Numbered from the stretch's first letter, positions 25,645 to 35,749 are shown. The stretch: 64,000 bases of DNA from JACVRW01 sp963812915 (GCA_963812915.1 CAWEXB010000012.1:1-64000), one strand, 5' to 3'. Translations and numbers: made by a program. The notes: a model not told the origin generated them from the sequence alone.

Positions 25645-26805
25645 CTATCGCAACCAGTCGCGCCGCCAGGCTTGGGCGATCATCGGGTAGCGCTCGCCCC
25701 AGGTCTCGTCGAAGCGCTCGAGCTCGGTCTCGGCGGCCTCGGCGTTGGGGGCGGTATAGATCGGCCTGAGCGCGGCGGCGACCTTGCGGCGGTCCTTGTA
25801 GGGCACGTAGCGCAGCGAGCTCCTGATCTGGTGGACGATGCAGGTCTGCACCCAGGCCTTGGGGAAGACGGCCTCGATCGCTTCGGGGAAGCCGGCCAGG
25901 CCGTCGACGCTGGCGATCAGGACGTCTCGGACGCCGCGGCGGTGGAGGTCGTTGAGGACGGCGAGCCAGAACTTGGCGCCCTCGTTGTCCTGCCACCAGA
26001 TGCCGAGCGCCTCGCGGTCGCCCTCGACGGTGACGCCGACGGCGAGAAAGCAGGCGCGGGTGCGGACCGAGCGGTCCTCGCGGACCTTGACCATCATCGC
26101 GTCGAAGTAGACGATCGGGTAGACCGCCTCAAGCGGCCTCGTGCGCCACGCCTGGACGTCCTCGAGCACGGCGTCGGTGACGCGGCTGATCGTGTCGCGG
26201 CCGATCTCTGTGCCGTAGAGGCCGGACAGGTGGGCGGCGATGTCCCGGACCGACATGCCGCCCGCGTAGAGGTCCAAGACGCGCTCGTCGAGGCCGGCCA
26301 GGCGGGTCTGGAGCTTGCGGACCGGCCGGGGCTCGAAGCTGCCGGCGCGGTCGCGCGGGGTCCGGATCCCGACCGGGCCGAGCTCGGTCTGCAGCGTCTT
26401 CGGCGTAGCGCCGTTGCGAACGTTGCCGGCGTCGCCGGGCGGCGACTGCCCGGGCGGATAGCCCAGATGGTCAGACAGCTCGGCCCCCAGAGCGGTCTCG
26501 ATCACTCGGCCGGCCAACCGCGTCAACAGGCCGCCCGGGCCGCTGATCTGGTCCGGGTCCAGCCCCTCCAGGGCGTCCTCGAGCTCCTCCCGCGGCAACA
26601 GGCCCGCGAGGCGATCGACGACCTCCTCAGGAGGCCCGTCCACGCCCACGCCGCCGGAGCGCTCGGGACGAACGGGCTGCTTGTCGGTGTGGGTCACAGG
26701 GCTTCCTCTCCCGGCCACCGCCGCAGCCCGCTCCTCGCTCGCCCTACGGGCTTCGCGGCTCACGGACCGCGGCATCAGGCTGCGTCGGTCACCCCGACCC
26801 CACAC
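25645..26805 (-). pseudogene. IS256-family (mutator) transposase, 3'-truncated
   Basis: Coding similarity includes LPREELEDALEGLDPDQISG, ALGAELSDHLGYPPGQSPPG, NVRNGATPKTLQTELGPVGI, PRDRAGSFEPRPVRKLQTRL and YAGGMSVRDIAAHLSGLYGT. The catalytic region has VYPIVYFDAMMVKVREDRSV (first Asp) and DVLIASVDGLAGFPEAIEAV (second Asp), then VQTCIVHQIRSSLRYVPYKD. It ends AQAWRRDWLR at 25645, before the C-terminal part with the third acidic residue, so about 100 residues are lost. The true start is probably inside the first 40 codons. No inverted repeats could be assigned. Confidence 0.8.
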
Positions 26806-27340
26806 AGAACATCGGACAGACCCGGCCGAGGTAGCCGACCAGCCGGCGCGATGTGGGGAAGCGGCGGATGTCGCCGACCACGGCCAGGAACGTCTGGGCG
26901 CAGATCACGTTGACGCCCGGCACCGTCATCAGCCGCCGCGCCTGCTCGGACCCGAGCGCCTGCTCGGCGATCAACGCGTCGACCGCGGCGATCTCCCGGT
27001 CCAGGAACTCGACGTGGCGTGACACGCCGCGACCGTCTCCGCCTCCTCGACCGGCAGCTCGAGCCCCGCCAGCCACTCGCGCGCCTTAACGGCGAACAGG
27101 TCCGAGAACGGTGGCCTGCCCCTAAGCCCGGCGCATCAAGACCGCGTGGGTCTCGTTCTTGGCGCGCGAGCGCGCCCGCACCAGCTGTAGCCGGCGCGAC
27201 AGCCGCCGCCGCAATACCCTGGTCTGCTCATCGGGCGTCCAGACCGCATCGAGCTCGCCGGCCCACAACAGCCTGGCCAGCGTCCGCGCATCGAGCCGGT
27301 CGGTCTTGGCCCGCGCCTGGCGGATCCCCGTGTCCGCGGC
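26800..27340 (-). pseudogene. IS110-family transposase remnants
   Basis: Two parts of an IS110 transposase on the minus strand in separate frames. At 27330-27122: IRQARAKTDRLDARTLARLL, WAGELDAVWTPDEQTRVLRR and RARSRAKNETHAVLMRRA, the DEDD domain with the KTDRLDA motif. At 27020-26800: FLDREIAAVDALIAEQALGS, ARRLMTVPGVNVICAQTFLA and VVGDIRRFPTSRRLVGYLG, the C-terminal transposase_20 domain. The middle, both ends and the serine-bearing end are missing. It separates the truncated sulfatase from the IS256 copy. Confidence 0.7.
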
Positions 27341-27344
27341 GTCG

Positions 27345-27441
27345 GCGCGCCGCGCAGCACTCCACCGCCATAGCACCCAACCTCGCCCCACCCTAGGTTG
27401 TCCCAGAAGAAGAACACGATGTTCGGCTGCTTCTCGCTCAT
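27345..27441 (-). pseudogene. Arylsulfatase, N-terminal fragment
   Basis: From 27441 the frame reads MSEKQPNIVFFFWDNLGWGE then VGCYGGGVLRGAPTP. This is the first strand of sulfatases, with the metal-binding Asp in the DNLG motif. The sequence is lost at about 27345, where IS110 debris starts. It lies 43 bases after the Rieske stop on the same strand, so it was probably the last gene of the aldehyde dehydrogenase-GMC-Rieske operon. Confidence 0.6.
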
Positions 27442-27484
27442 CTAGAGGTCGTCCTCCCAGTCGTCGCTCGTCCTCGTCGCGTCC

Positions 27485-27811
27485 TCACGCCCGGACCTGA
27501 ATCTCGCCGTCGACCTCGCGCGCCTCGTAGGTCCGGAGTGGGTCGGTGGCCGGTCCGCGCAGTACGGCCCCGGTGGCGATGTCGAACTGCGAGCCGTGGC
27601 ACTGGCACATCAGCGTGGTGCCGGTGAGCAGGCCGGAGGACAGCGGGCATGCCTCGTGTGTGCAGAGGTCGTCCACGGCGTGGAGCTCGCCGTCGACGCG
27701 CGCGACCGCGACCCGGCGCTTGAGGTCCTTGAGGTAGTACGCGTTCACGTACCCCTCGGGCAGGCGGTCGGAGGTGTCGAGCGTGCGGAATTCCGTGGTT
27801 GTCGTGCTCAT
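27485..27811 (-). CDS. Rieske [2Fe-2S] ferredoxin
   Basis: The ATG at 27811 is 2 bases after the GMC stop at 27814, so the two are coupled. The 108-residue protein begins MSTTTTEFRTLDTSDRLPEG and has VNAYYLKDLKRRVAVARVDG. The two cluster motifs are CTHEACPLS and CQCHGSQFD, the Cys-x-His and Cys-x2-His ligand sets for the 2Fe-2S centre, followed by GAVLRGPATDPLRTYEAREV. It is a soluble bacterial Rieske-type electron carrier. Its place between the GMC oxidase and a sulfatase suggests electron transfer for the same pathway. Confidence 0.88.
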   Translation of the reverse strand: MSTTTTEFRTLDTSDRLPEGYVNAYYLKDLKRRVAVARVDGELHAVDDLCTHEACPLSSGLLTGTTLMCQCHGSQFDIATGAVLRGPATDPLRTYEAREVDGEIQVRA

Positions 27812-27813
27812 GC

Positions 27814-29547
27814 TCAGTAGGGGTATTCGGGGATGATGTCGTCGGCCTTGGCGTCGAGGCGGAGCTCGCCCGGCGCGCCGGCGGGGACGATCGGGCGGTG
27901 GGGCATGACGGCTTCGAGTCGTTCGTAGCCGGAACCGATCGGCGGCCGTGAGTCCGTGTCGCCCTTGTTCGGCCACAGCGACATCGCCCGTTCGGCGAGC
28001 GCGGTGATCAGCAGCGAAGGGTTCACGCCCGGGTTGGCGGGCATCACGCTGCCATCCATCACGTGGAGGCCGGGCTGCCCGAACGCCCGCTGGTAGGGGT
28101 CGACGACGCCGCCGTCCGCGTTCTCGGCGATCGGGATCCCACCGATGAAGTGCGCCGAGGCGGTGCGGTCGAGCGCCTCGAAGGCCGGCGCGTGTTGGTC
28201 GGCGTCCATCTTCTTGGCCAGCCGGTCGGCGAACTCCTCGACGACCGGGATGTGGACCGAGGGCGGTGTGCCGCTCCCGTGGCGGCTGCGCAGCATGCCG
28301 TCGTGCCAGTAGAGCTCGATCGAGGTGTCGGTGGTCTGCATGCAGAGCATGGTCGCCATGCGCTCCGACCAGTGCCGGGCATCCAGCGAGCCGAGCACCT
28401 TTCCGGGGTGCTCGACGAGCTCTTTCAGCCAGCCGAGAGTCGCGTGCTGCTGCTCGCCGTGCTGGTGGTAGGTGGTCAGGAGGGTCATCAGGTCGCTGCC
28501 GACGCCGTAGTAGACAGGCTCGATGCTCGTTTCGGGGTCTGGCCACACGCCCGAGGTGATCGACACCGACCCGGGCGTGATGTGCAGCTGCTCGGGATCG
28601 TGCTTCCACTTCCCATAGGGCCGCGTGATCAGGAGCAGCTGCTCGGAGTTCGTGCGCGCGCGCTGGCCGAGCTGGTCGGACAGGCCGGGGAGCGTGCCCG
28701 TGTGCTTCAGGTGGTGCAACAGCTTCGCCGAGCCGTAGGCGTGCGCGCTGACAATCACGTGCTCGGCCGTGTGGTGGTGCCTGTGCTCGGCGCGCCCGAT
28801 CAAGCCGGGGTGGCGGGCGACGACCTCGAACCCGCCGCCCTCGAGCGGCGTGACCTCGTGCACCTCGTGCAGCTCGTGGACCACGGCGCCGTGCTTCTCG
28901 GCGAGATACAGGTAGTTGACGGTCAGCTTGTTCTTGGCGTTCTGGCCGCAGCCGATCATGCAGTTGCCGCAGCTGATGCACCCCGTTCGCCGCGGCCCCT
29001 CACCGCCGAAGTACGGGTCCTCGGCCTCGACACCCGGCTCGCCGAAATAGACACCGACCGGCGCCCGGTTGTACGAGTCCCCGACGCCCATGTCGGTCGC
29101 GACGTCGCGCATCAGCCGGTCGACCTCTGTGTCCATGTACGGCACCCGCACCACGCCGAGCATGCGGCTAGCCTGGTCGATGCAGGGTGCGAGCTCGCCG
29201 GCCCAGTCGGTGATGCCGGCCCACTCGGGGGCATCGAAGAACGTCTTCGGCGGCACGTACAGCGTGTTGCCGTAAACGTGCGACCCGCCGCCGACGCCGG
29301 CCCCGCAAAGCACCAGCACGTCGTCGAGGAACTCCACCCGCTGGACACCGAACATCTCAAGCTCGGGCTGCCACACGAACTTGCGGATGTCCCAGCTCGT
29401 CTTCGGGATGTCCTCGTCAAGCCAGCGCTTGCCGGCCTCCATCACACCGACCCGGTAGCCCTTCTCCACCGCGCGCAACGCCGCCACGCTCCCACCGAAG
29501 CCGGAGCCGATCACGATGACGTCGTAGTCGAACCCGTTACTCGCCAC
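27814..29547 (-). CDS. GMC oxidoreductase (cholesterol-oxidase-like)
   Basis: A complete 577-residue flavoprotein. Features: DYDVIVIGSGFGGSVAALRA (FAD), VLCGAGVGGGSHVYGNTLYV, RTGCISCGNCMIGCGQNAKN (Cys-rich block near 195), FIGGIPIAENADGGVVDPYQ, then GLHVMDGSVMPANPGVNPSL with the C-terminal FAD/active-site motif. Unlike the GMC at 17080 it has no accessory C-terminal domain. It should oxidise a sterol-like or other secondary alcohol and pass electrons to oxygen or to the Rieske protein encoded next. It lies 14 bases from the aldehyde dehydrogenase stop at 29562. Confidence 0.88.
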   Translation of the reverse strand: MASNGFDYDVIVIGSGFGGSVAALRAVEKGYRVGVMEAGKRWLDEDIPKTSWDIRKFVWQPELEMFGVQRVEFLDDVLVLCGAGVGGGSHVYGNTLYVPPKTFFDAPEWAGITDWAGELAPCIDQASRMLGVVRVPYMDTEVDRLMRDVATDMGVGDSYNRAPVGVYFGEPGVEAEDPYFGGEGPRRTGCISCGNCMIGCGQNAKNKLTVNYLYLAEKHGAVVHELHEVHEVTPLEGGGFEVVARHPGLIGRAEHRHHHTAEHVIVSAHAYGSAKLLHHLKHTGTLPGLSDQLGQRARTNSEQLLLITRPYGKWKHDPEQLHITPGSVSITSGVWPDPETSIEPVYYGVGSDLMTLLTTYHQHGEQQHATLGWLKELVEHPGKVLGSLDARHWSERMATMLCMQTTDTSIELYWHDGMLRSRHGSGTPPSVHIPVVEEFADRLAKKMDADQHAPAFEALDRTASAHFIGGIPIAENADGGVVDPYQRAFGQPGLHVMDGSVMPANPGVNPSLLITALAERAMSLWPNKGDTDSRPPIGSGYERLEAVMPHRPIVPAGAPGELRLDAKADDIIPEYPY

Positions 29548-29561
29548 GCCTACCTCCAGCC

Positions 29562-30840
29562 CTACATAAGTCTCTCGATGACTTTGCGCTCGAACTTGTG
29601 GTCGGAATACGGCGGGTACTTGACGCCCGGGTCGATCTTCGCGCTGTGGTACAGCACGCCACGGGCGTTGGTGAACGCTTGAAGCCCCAGCGGCCGTGGT
29701 ACTTGCCCATGCCGGAGTTCCGCACTCCTCCGAACGGCAGCTCCGGGATCAGCGGATGGACCGCGCAGTCGTTCACGCAGGCGTCGCCGGAGTCAGTCGC
29801 CCCAAGGATGCGCTCGACGACGTCCTCGTCATCGGCGAACACATACAGCCCGAGCGGCCGCGGGCGCTCGTTGACCCAGTCGATCACCGCCTCGATCGAG
29901 TCGATCTCGAGCACCGGCAGGACCGGACCGAAGACCTCGTCCTGCATGATCGGCGACTCGACCGGGACGTCGACGAGCACGGTCGGAGCGATGTACCGCT
30001 CCTCGGGATCGCTCTCGCCCCCGACGGCAACCGTGCCGTTGTCGAGGAACGCGGCGAGCCGGTCGAAGTTCCTCTGGTTGATGACCCGCCCGTAGTCCGG
30101 GCTCTGCTTGGGATCGTCGCCGTAGAACTCGTGGATCGCCTCACCTAGCTGCGCGACGAGCTCGTCCTTGACCTCAGGCCAGACGCGCACGTGGTCGGGC
30201 GCCGTGCAGATGTGTCCGGAGTTGGCGTAGCGCCCGAACGCGATCCGCCGCGCCGCCGTCCTCACGTCGGCCGACGAATGAACGATCGTCGGGTTCTTGC
30301 CTCCGAGCTCGAGCACCGCCGGCGTCAGGTGCTGGGCCGCGGCCTGGTGCACGATCTTCCCAACCCCCGGACTGCCGGTGAAGAAGATCATGTCCCACTT
30401 CTGAGCCAGCAGCGCCGTCGTCTCGGCACCCCACCCTGGACGACCGCAAAAGCCTCCGTATCGAGGTACTTCGGCACGATCTCCGCCAGCACCTCGGCGC
30501 ACGCCTCGGCGATCTCCGACGGCTTGATGACCGCGGTGTTGCCGGCCGCGACCGCCGCGACGAGCGGCGCCAGCGTCAGCATGTACGGCTCGTTCCAGGC
30601 GCCGATGATCAACGACACGCCCAGCGGTTCGCGGCGCACACGCACGTGGGCCGGCTGCATCACCACCGGGGTCGGCACATGCTCGATCTTCAGCCAGTCG
30701 GGCAGATGCTTGAGCGCGTACTCCGCCTCACGGATGTTGTAGTCGACATCCATCAGGTCGGCATCCGTGCTGTTGCGCCGCAGGTCCTGCCAGAGCGCGT
30801 CATACATGGTTCGAGCGGCAGGATGGGGGCCGCGGGCAAG
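29562..30840 (-). CDS. Aldehyde dehydrogenase (two frameshifts, degenerate N-terminus)
   Basis: Recognisable ALDH sequence runs from TMYDALWQDLRRNSTDADLM through REPLGVSLIIGAWNEPYMLT and GNTAVIKPSEIAEACAEVLA. After a shift near 30435 come IFFTGSPGVGKIVHQAAAQH, LELGGKNPTIV (general-base Glu), YANSGHICTAPDHVRV (nucleophile Cys), FGPVLPVLEIDSIEAV and PFGGVRNSGMGKYHG. A second shift near 29690 leads to the ending GVLYHSAKIDPGVKYPPYSD and a TAG at 29562. The first 20 residues of the family are not found near 30840-30900, so the N-terminus may be lost. It would oxidise the aldehyde made by the adjacent GMC enzyme. Confidence 0.72.
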
Positions 30841-30955
30841 AAATCGACACGGATGACCGATCACGTCCCAGATGTGGCCGGCCGTCTCGCCCTTGGGAGC
30901 CACCGACTTGATGATCTTTTGGGTCTGTTGTTCTCGATGCCGAAGAGCTCGGAGT

Positions 30956-32557
30956 CTACAATCGGCCCGCGAGCCGCTTGGGCTCGGGAGGGTGCGGCGG
31001 CACTGGATGTGCCGGTGGGCCCTTCTCCGCGTACTCGCCCCGGCGCAGGATCATCCAGGCGCCGACGGCGGCCGCCACCATCACCCCGCCGCAGGCCCAG
31101 TATGCAACCGAGATACCGTCGGTGATCGCGTCGCGCGCGCCCTCGAGAAGCTGCTGCTGCTCGGCGCGCGGGATCCCGGCCGCCACCGCCTGCTTGGTCT
31201 CAGTCTCCTGAGCGAGGAGGCCCTCGAGCTTCGGCACCTGGTTTGCCGGCTCACCGATCCCGAGCAGGAAATCGGTCAGGCGGTCGTGCTGGACCGTCGC
31301 CACGATCGTCCCCACGACGGCGAGCCCTACGGTGCCCCCCACTTGGCGCACGGTCTGAACCACCCCTGAGGCCTCACCGCGCAGCGCCGAAGGTGCGGCG
31401 TTCATGGCGTCGGTATTGCTGGGGCTCATCACCAGCGCGATGCCGACGCCCGCCGCGACGTAGCCAGGCACGAGCAACCCGTAGCTGAACTCGTGTTGCA
31501 CGGCCGCCATCCAGAACAGGCTCGCGCCGGCCAGGATCATGCCGACCGTGACCGGGGCGCGCGGACCGACGCGGTCGTACAGGCGCCCCGAGAGCGGCGC
31601 GACGATCAGCACGGGAATCGTCAGCGGGAGCAGCGCCAGGCCCGCCTCGACCGGGCTGAACCCGAGCAGATCCTGCGCGTAGATCGCCCCGAAGACCGTG
31701 ATCCCGGTCAGGCCGAACTGGATGCAGAAGAGAACGAGCGTGTCGCCGCGGAAGTTGCGGGTCAGGAACAGACGCAACTGAACCAGCGGGCTCCGCACGC
31801 GCGTCTCCAAGGCGACGAAGGCGACCATCAGGAGCACGCCGCCGGCGAGCAGCAGGATGGTGGCCGGCGACCCCCAGCCCCAAGTGTTGCTCTGCATCAG
31901 CCCGAGCACGATGGCGGCGAGGCCGGGCACCAGCGTGAACAAGCCCGGCACGTCGAGCCGCTGGCCAGGCGGCACATGCCCGTCCGGCCGAGTGCGACGG
32001 ATCATGACGATCGTCGTGGCGCCCAGCGGCAGGTTGATCCAGAAGACCCAGCGCCAGCTCAGGTACTCCGTGCACAGGCCGCCAACGAGCGGGCCCAGCG
32101 ACAGGAAGATCATCGAGATCCCGGCGTAGACCCCCATCGCCTTGCCCCGCTCGGCCAGAGGGAACGTGTTGATCACGATTGCGCCGGTCGGCGGGAGCAT
32201 CAGCGCGGCGCCCACCCCCTGGAGCGCGCGCGCTGCGATCAGGAACGTCTCGGACTGCGCCAGGCCACAGGCCGCCGACGAGCCGACGAACAGCACGATG
32301 CCGATGATCAGCACGCCGACGCGATTGAACATGTCGGCCAGCCGCCCGCCGACCGCGACGAGCGCGGCGAGCGACAGCAGGTAGGCGTTCACCACCCACT
32401 GGAGCTCCGTCTGGGTGGTGTCGAGATCGCGCTGGATCGTGGGCAGCGCGACGCTGACGACGGTCTGGTCGAGCAGGATCATCGAGAGCGTCCCGGTCAT
32501 CGCCACGAGGATCCACCAACGTCGGCCGCCCGAGCCCATCGCCAGCGACTCTCTCAC
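30956..32557 (-). CDS. DHA2-family MFS drug:proton antiporter
   Basis: An intact 533-residue 14-TM transporter. TM1 has MTGTLSMILLDQTVVSVALP (motif D1). GGRLADMFNRVGVLIIGIVL is motif A. GPLVGGLCTEYLSWRWVFWI is motif C. The long C-terminal tail (KGPPAHPVPPHPPEPKRLAG) is cytoplasmic and Pro-rich. It differs from the MFS at 5202 along its length, so the two are not recent duplicates. It is on the same strand as, and upstream of, the aldehyde dehydrogenase operon. Confidence 0.88.
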   Translation of the reverse strand: MRESLAMGSGGRRWWILVAMTGTLSMILLDQTVVSVALPTIQRDLDTTQTELQWVVNAYLLSLAALVAVGGRLADMFNRVGVLIIGIVLFVGSSAACGLAQSETFLIAARALQGVGAALMLPPTGAIVINTFPLAERGKAMGVYAGISMIFLSLGPLVGGLCTEYLSWRWVFWINLPLGATTIVMIRRTRPDGHVPPGQRLDVPGLFTLVPGLAAIVLGLMQSNTWGWGSPATILLLAGGVLLMVAFVALETRVRSPLVQLRLFLTRNFRGDTLVLFCIQFGLTGITVFGAIYAQDLLGFSPVEAGLALLPLTIPVLIVAPLSGRLYDRVGPRAPVTVGMILAGASLFWMAAVQHEFSYGLLVPGYVAAGVGIALVMSPSNTDAMNAAPSALRGEASGVVQTVRQVGGTVGLAVVGTIVATVQHDRLTDFLLGIGEPANQVPKLEGLLAQETETKQAVAAGIPRAEQQQLLEGARDAITDGISVAYWACGGVMVAAAVGAWMILRRGEYAEKGPPAHPVPPHPPEPKRLAGRL

Positions 32558-33158
32558 ACAGCCGCGCGTTCAGCACCTCGGCCAGGTGGCTCCTTGGCAT
32601 TCTCATCGCCGCGATGCTCATCCCGATGACGATCTACCCCTTTTAAGGCGATGGAGTGGATCTTGAAGAAGCCGGAAAGCCCGGAAACGACCAGAGCGCG
32701 GAAAGCTGGAGACTTGCACGCCCGCCTCCCCTATCCGCTCGAGTCCTGGTCACTCCGGTAGCGCGACAACGCGCCCGAAAAGGGGTAGTGCGTTCGACTC
32801 CGCGCGTCATATCGAGGCAGGCCGCCATCGAACCGGGCGGCGCAGTGCTTGCGCGCTGCTGCTTTCGCGCGACAAACGAGGATCCGCCCGTCCTGGTCGG
32901 ATAGCCAGAGACCCGCCGCCCCATCAGACATGACTCCGACGGCATCCTCAAGATGGTGGGCGCTGCAGATCGCGCTTGACTTCCAGCCGCAGGTCGTTCA
33001 GCTCGACCGCGAGGTAGCGGTTGTCCACACGCCGCGCCGACACGAAGTCTTCGGGATCGAGCGTTAGTGGAATGACGCTCAGAGTTTCATGCGCCCCGCG
33101 CCGTGGCTTCGCCCAGGAAGGCACGCAGGTGAAGCCCCGGTTGCTCGCGCACCGGGAT
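32558..33158. other. Mosaic of short gene remnants
   Basis: Three coding scraps are visible. On the plus strand 32585-32646 ends a membrane protein: RWLLGILIAAMLIPMTIYPF then a stop. On the minus strand 33094-32953 reads HETLSVIPLTLDPEDFVSAR, RVDNRYLAVELNDLRLEVKR then a stop; the family is not recognised. On the minus strand 32931-32731 an open frame MSDGAAGLWLSDQDGRILVC has no family match. None is a complete gene. Confidence 0.35.
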
Positions 33159-33269
33159 GCCTCACCTCATGGCCGAGGCCGATGTCGAGTTTCCGCTCGT
33201 GCACGCAAGCGCGGAGGCGAGGCGGTTCGATGACGCTTCGTTCGACATCGTGTATGCGCCGCCGTAGGT
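33159..33269 (+). pseudogene. SAM-dependent methyltransferase fragment
   Basis: The plus frame reads MAEADVEFPLVHASAEARRF then DDASFDIVYAPP and a stop. This is the post-I acidic loop and motif II region of class I methyltransferases (VEFPLVHASAE-x-x-x-x-DASFDIV). The SAM-binding glycine loop before it and the C-terminal half after it are absent. Confidence 0.45.
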
Positions 33270-33277
33270 TCCGTCCC

Positions 33278-35332
33278 TCACCGCGTCTGAGTGGTGAACG
33301 CGATGTCGTGGTGACGGAGTTGGCCGCGGAGCGCGGCGGTGGGTTGGGCCGGGTCCCATAGGGTCGCGTCGATGGTGAGGGTGCCGTTTTCACCGTCTGG
33401 GCCGTTGACGGTAACGGTTGCTTCGAGCCTGTTGTCGGAGTCGACGGTGGCCCGGCCGCTGATCTGGACGTCGTCGGTGAATTGCGCTTGGCGGTAGGTG
33501 ATGGTGGTTGCGGCTGTGCTCTTTGTGACGGCGTAGCTGCCGCCGCGCAGGCCGCGGCCGGTGTTCCCCGTCATGCGGGGCAGCCGGTACACCGCGTCTA
33601 CGACGGTCAGCCAGGCGACGTTCGCCACCTGGGCATCGAGGCGTGAGGTGTCGAGATCGCGGCCGGGATCCTCTCGTGCGGGGACGGCGTCATTCGCGCG
33701 GGTCGGGAACTTGCCGGCGCCTTGGAGCTGCAGCTTGCCGGTTGCGCTGCCGAACGGGTTGCCCATGGCTCCCAGGGGGTTGGCAGCGCATGAGGTGTCG
33801 CCGGTCTGTAGCGTCGCGAGGAAATGTAAGGCGATCGCTTGGGCGCATGGGTTCCAGAAGGTGGTGATGTGGCCGGCGCTCGCTACATCGACGAAGGTGC
33901 CGCTGGGAAACAGCGGTATCAGCGATCGTTCGGCCTTGATGTCGAGGTAGTCCAGGCCGCCGCCGAGCAGCAGGGCGGGAATGTTCGCGGGGAACGGCTG
34001 ATTGACGGGGAACGGGGGTTCGGGTCGGGTCGGTTTCGGCCACGGCACGCAGGCGTCGCCACCGGGGACGAGTAGCACGGGTTGGCTGGCGATGAACCGG
34101 GCCCAGGTGGTGATCGAAAAGGGCGCGCTGGCGTTGTCGGGCAGCGCATTCAGGGCGGCCTGGTACTGCGCCTCCCGGGTGGCTTCCGGGGCGTTCTTGT
34201 CCCAGGGGAAGTTGGAGTCTGCGCAGAACACGGCGTAGTCAGCTCCAACCGACGTGTTGCCGGTCGGGTCTCCGAAGTCTGTCGGTGATGGGCTTTCCGC
34301 AGCCAGCCGCAGGAGCGGGACTGTGTCACCGTCGCGCAGAGCCGTGGCGGCCGCGAAGATTTCGCCTTGGTTCAGGAACGCCGGATCAGAGAAGTAGTTG
34401 TTGTAGAGGATGCCGAGCAACGCTTTCTCGTCGACGATCAGACGGTGCGCTTTGCCGTCGGCGTCGCGGCCGGACCCGCGCACCGGGTCGCGCCGGACCC
34501 GCTGGACCAACCGGGTCAGCGTCGCCTGAGGCGCCGGGTTGGACGCTGCACAGCTGGGTGAGCGTCGGCAGACCAGGCGGGCGATGCGGGCCATCGCGGT
34601 GGGGAGGGTCCGCGAGAACGCCGCATCACGAGAGCCATAGGGCGAATCGAGGACCGCCGATCGTAGACGGTCGGGGTGACGGAAGGCGTAGGCGCGTACA
34701 TCGACGGGGCCATAGGAAGACCCGTAGTAGTCGATCTTGTCGAGGTGCAGTGCCTGACGGACCGCGTCGACGTCGTCGGCCACATCCCCTGACCCGTAGC
34801 GGTAGGCCGTCGTGCCCAGTTGAGCGCCGCACTTCCTGGCCGCGGTGACCTGGTTGCCCCGCACATGCTGCAACGCCGGACAGTTGATCGCCGCGGAGGC
34901 ACCAATTCCCCGGTGATCGATCGCCAGGAAGTTAAAACGACTCAACAGCGGCTGCAACTTGGCACGCCAGAGCCTGACGTCGGAGAGGTTCGATATCCCG
35001 GGTCCTCCACTGGAGGACACGATCGTGCTTACCGCCGGCTGCGATGTGTCGGTCGCGGGATAGAACTGAAACGCGATCGCGATCGTTCCCGCCGAGGGTC
35101 GCACGCGATCGAGTGGCACGGCGACCGTTCCGCAGCGTGCGCCTGGGCCGGCCGTCGGCCCGCACGGCGCGAACACCGCGTTCGGGGCCGCGGTCAGCGC
35201 CGGGGAGGCGGATCCGGGCGTCGCCACAACGAGCATCGCCGCACCCAGCGCAATGACCGCAAAAGAGCCCATGACAGGGTGGCGCCCCATGCGTGCCTTT
35301 TTCAACATTCTCCGACCCTGAGGCTGCATCAC
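33278..35332 (-). CDS. Secreted alpha/beta hydrolase, TAP-like/tripeptidyl aminopeptidase type
   Basis: A 684-residue protein with a signal peptide near residues 15-43 (PVMGSFAVIALGAAMLVVAT). The hydrolase core has STIVSSSGGPGISNLSDVRL, the strand RFNFLAIDHRGIGAS, the nucleophile elbow YYGSSYGPVDVRAYAFRHPD (GSSYG), LLLGGGLDYLDIKAERSLIP (Asp) and FVDVASAGHITTFWNPCAQA (His), completing the triad in a TAP-like C-terminal domain. About 150 further residues after the hydrolase are beta-rich, ending LWDPAQPTAALRGQLRHHDI. It should act outside the cell on peptides or esters. The start may be either the first Met or one of the internal Mets before the signal. Confidence 0.82.
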   Translation of the reverse strand: MMQPQGRRMLKKARMGRHPVMGSFAVIALGAAMLVVATPGSASPALTAAPNAVFAPCGPTAGPGARCGTVAVPLDRVRPSAGTIAIAFQFYPATDTSQPAVSTIVSSSGGPGISNLSDVRLWRAKLQPLLSRFNFLAIDHRGIGASAAINCPALQHVRGNQVTAARKCGAQLGTTAYRYGSGDVADDVDAVRQALHLDKIDYYGSSYGPVDVRAYAFRHPDRLRSAVLDSPYGSRDAAFSRTLPTAMARIARLVCRRSPSCAASNPAPQATLTRLVQRVRRDPVRGSGRDADGKAHRLIVDEKALLGILYNNYFSDPAFLNQGEIFAAATALRDGDTVPLLRLAAESPSPTDFGDPTGNTSVGADYAVFCADSNFPWDKNAPEATREAQYQAALNALPDNASAPFSITTWARFIASQPVLLVPGGDACVPWPKPTRPEPPFPVNQPFPANIPALLLGGGLDYLDIKAERSLIPLFPSGTFVDVASAGHITTFWNPCAQAIALHFLATLQTGDTSCAANPLGAMGNPFGSATGKLQLQGAGKFPTRANDAVPAREDPGRDLDTSRLDAQVANVAWLTVVDAVYRLPRMTGNTGRGLRGGSYAVTKSTAATTITYRQAQFTDDVQISGRATVDSDNRLEATVTVNGPDGENGTLTIDATLWDPAQPTAALRGQLRHHDIAFTTQTR

Positions 35333-35690
35333 TGGAGTCCTCGGTACGGGCTCTCAACGTCGACCACGTTTGGGGTCGACTCGAGCCGCCTGGCGACATC
35401 GACGACGACTGCGCGGAAGGCCGGATCCTCGGCGCCCACGTCCTCGCTCTGGATCAGCACCGTCTCCTCCGCGTTCTCCGAGAACGCGTCGGCGAGCACC
35501 CGACGGCCTCGCGCGACTCGCCGACGCCCGATTCCTCGTCCTCGAGCGACTTGGTGCCAACCGAGCCGCCGACGACCACCGCGAGGACGACGAAAACGAG
35601 CCACCCGACGATCGCCTTAGCACTGTGACGGGCGCTCCAGCGGCCCGCGCGGGCCGCAAAGTTCCTGGTGCCTTCCAAGCAAGCACCTCC
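35329..35690 (-). pseudogene. MMPL-family transporter, N-terminal fragment
   Basis: The minus strand reads NFAARAGRWSARHSAKAIVG, WLVFVVLAVVVGGSVGTKSL and EDEESGVGESREA. After a frame change near 35475 it reads RRVLADAFSENAEETVLIQS and FRAVVVDVARRLESTPNVVD, with a stop at 35329. This is the first transmembrane helix and the start of the first large extracytoplasmic domain of MmpL/RND-like lipid transporters. The remaining 600 residues are missing. Its stop is 3 bases into the start of the hydrolase gene on the same strand. Confidence 0.6.
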
Positions 35691-35749
35691 CGGGTTTGGG
35701 TTCGGGCAGCTCCGATCATCTCGCACAAGCCACCGGCCGACAAGGAGGT

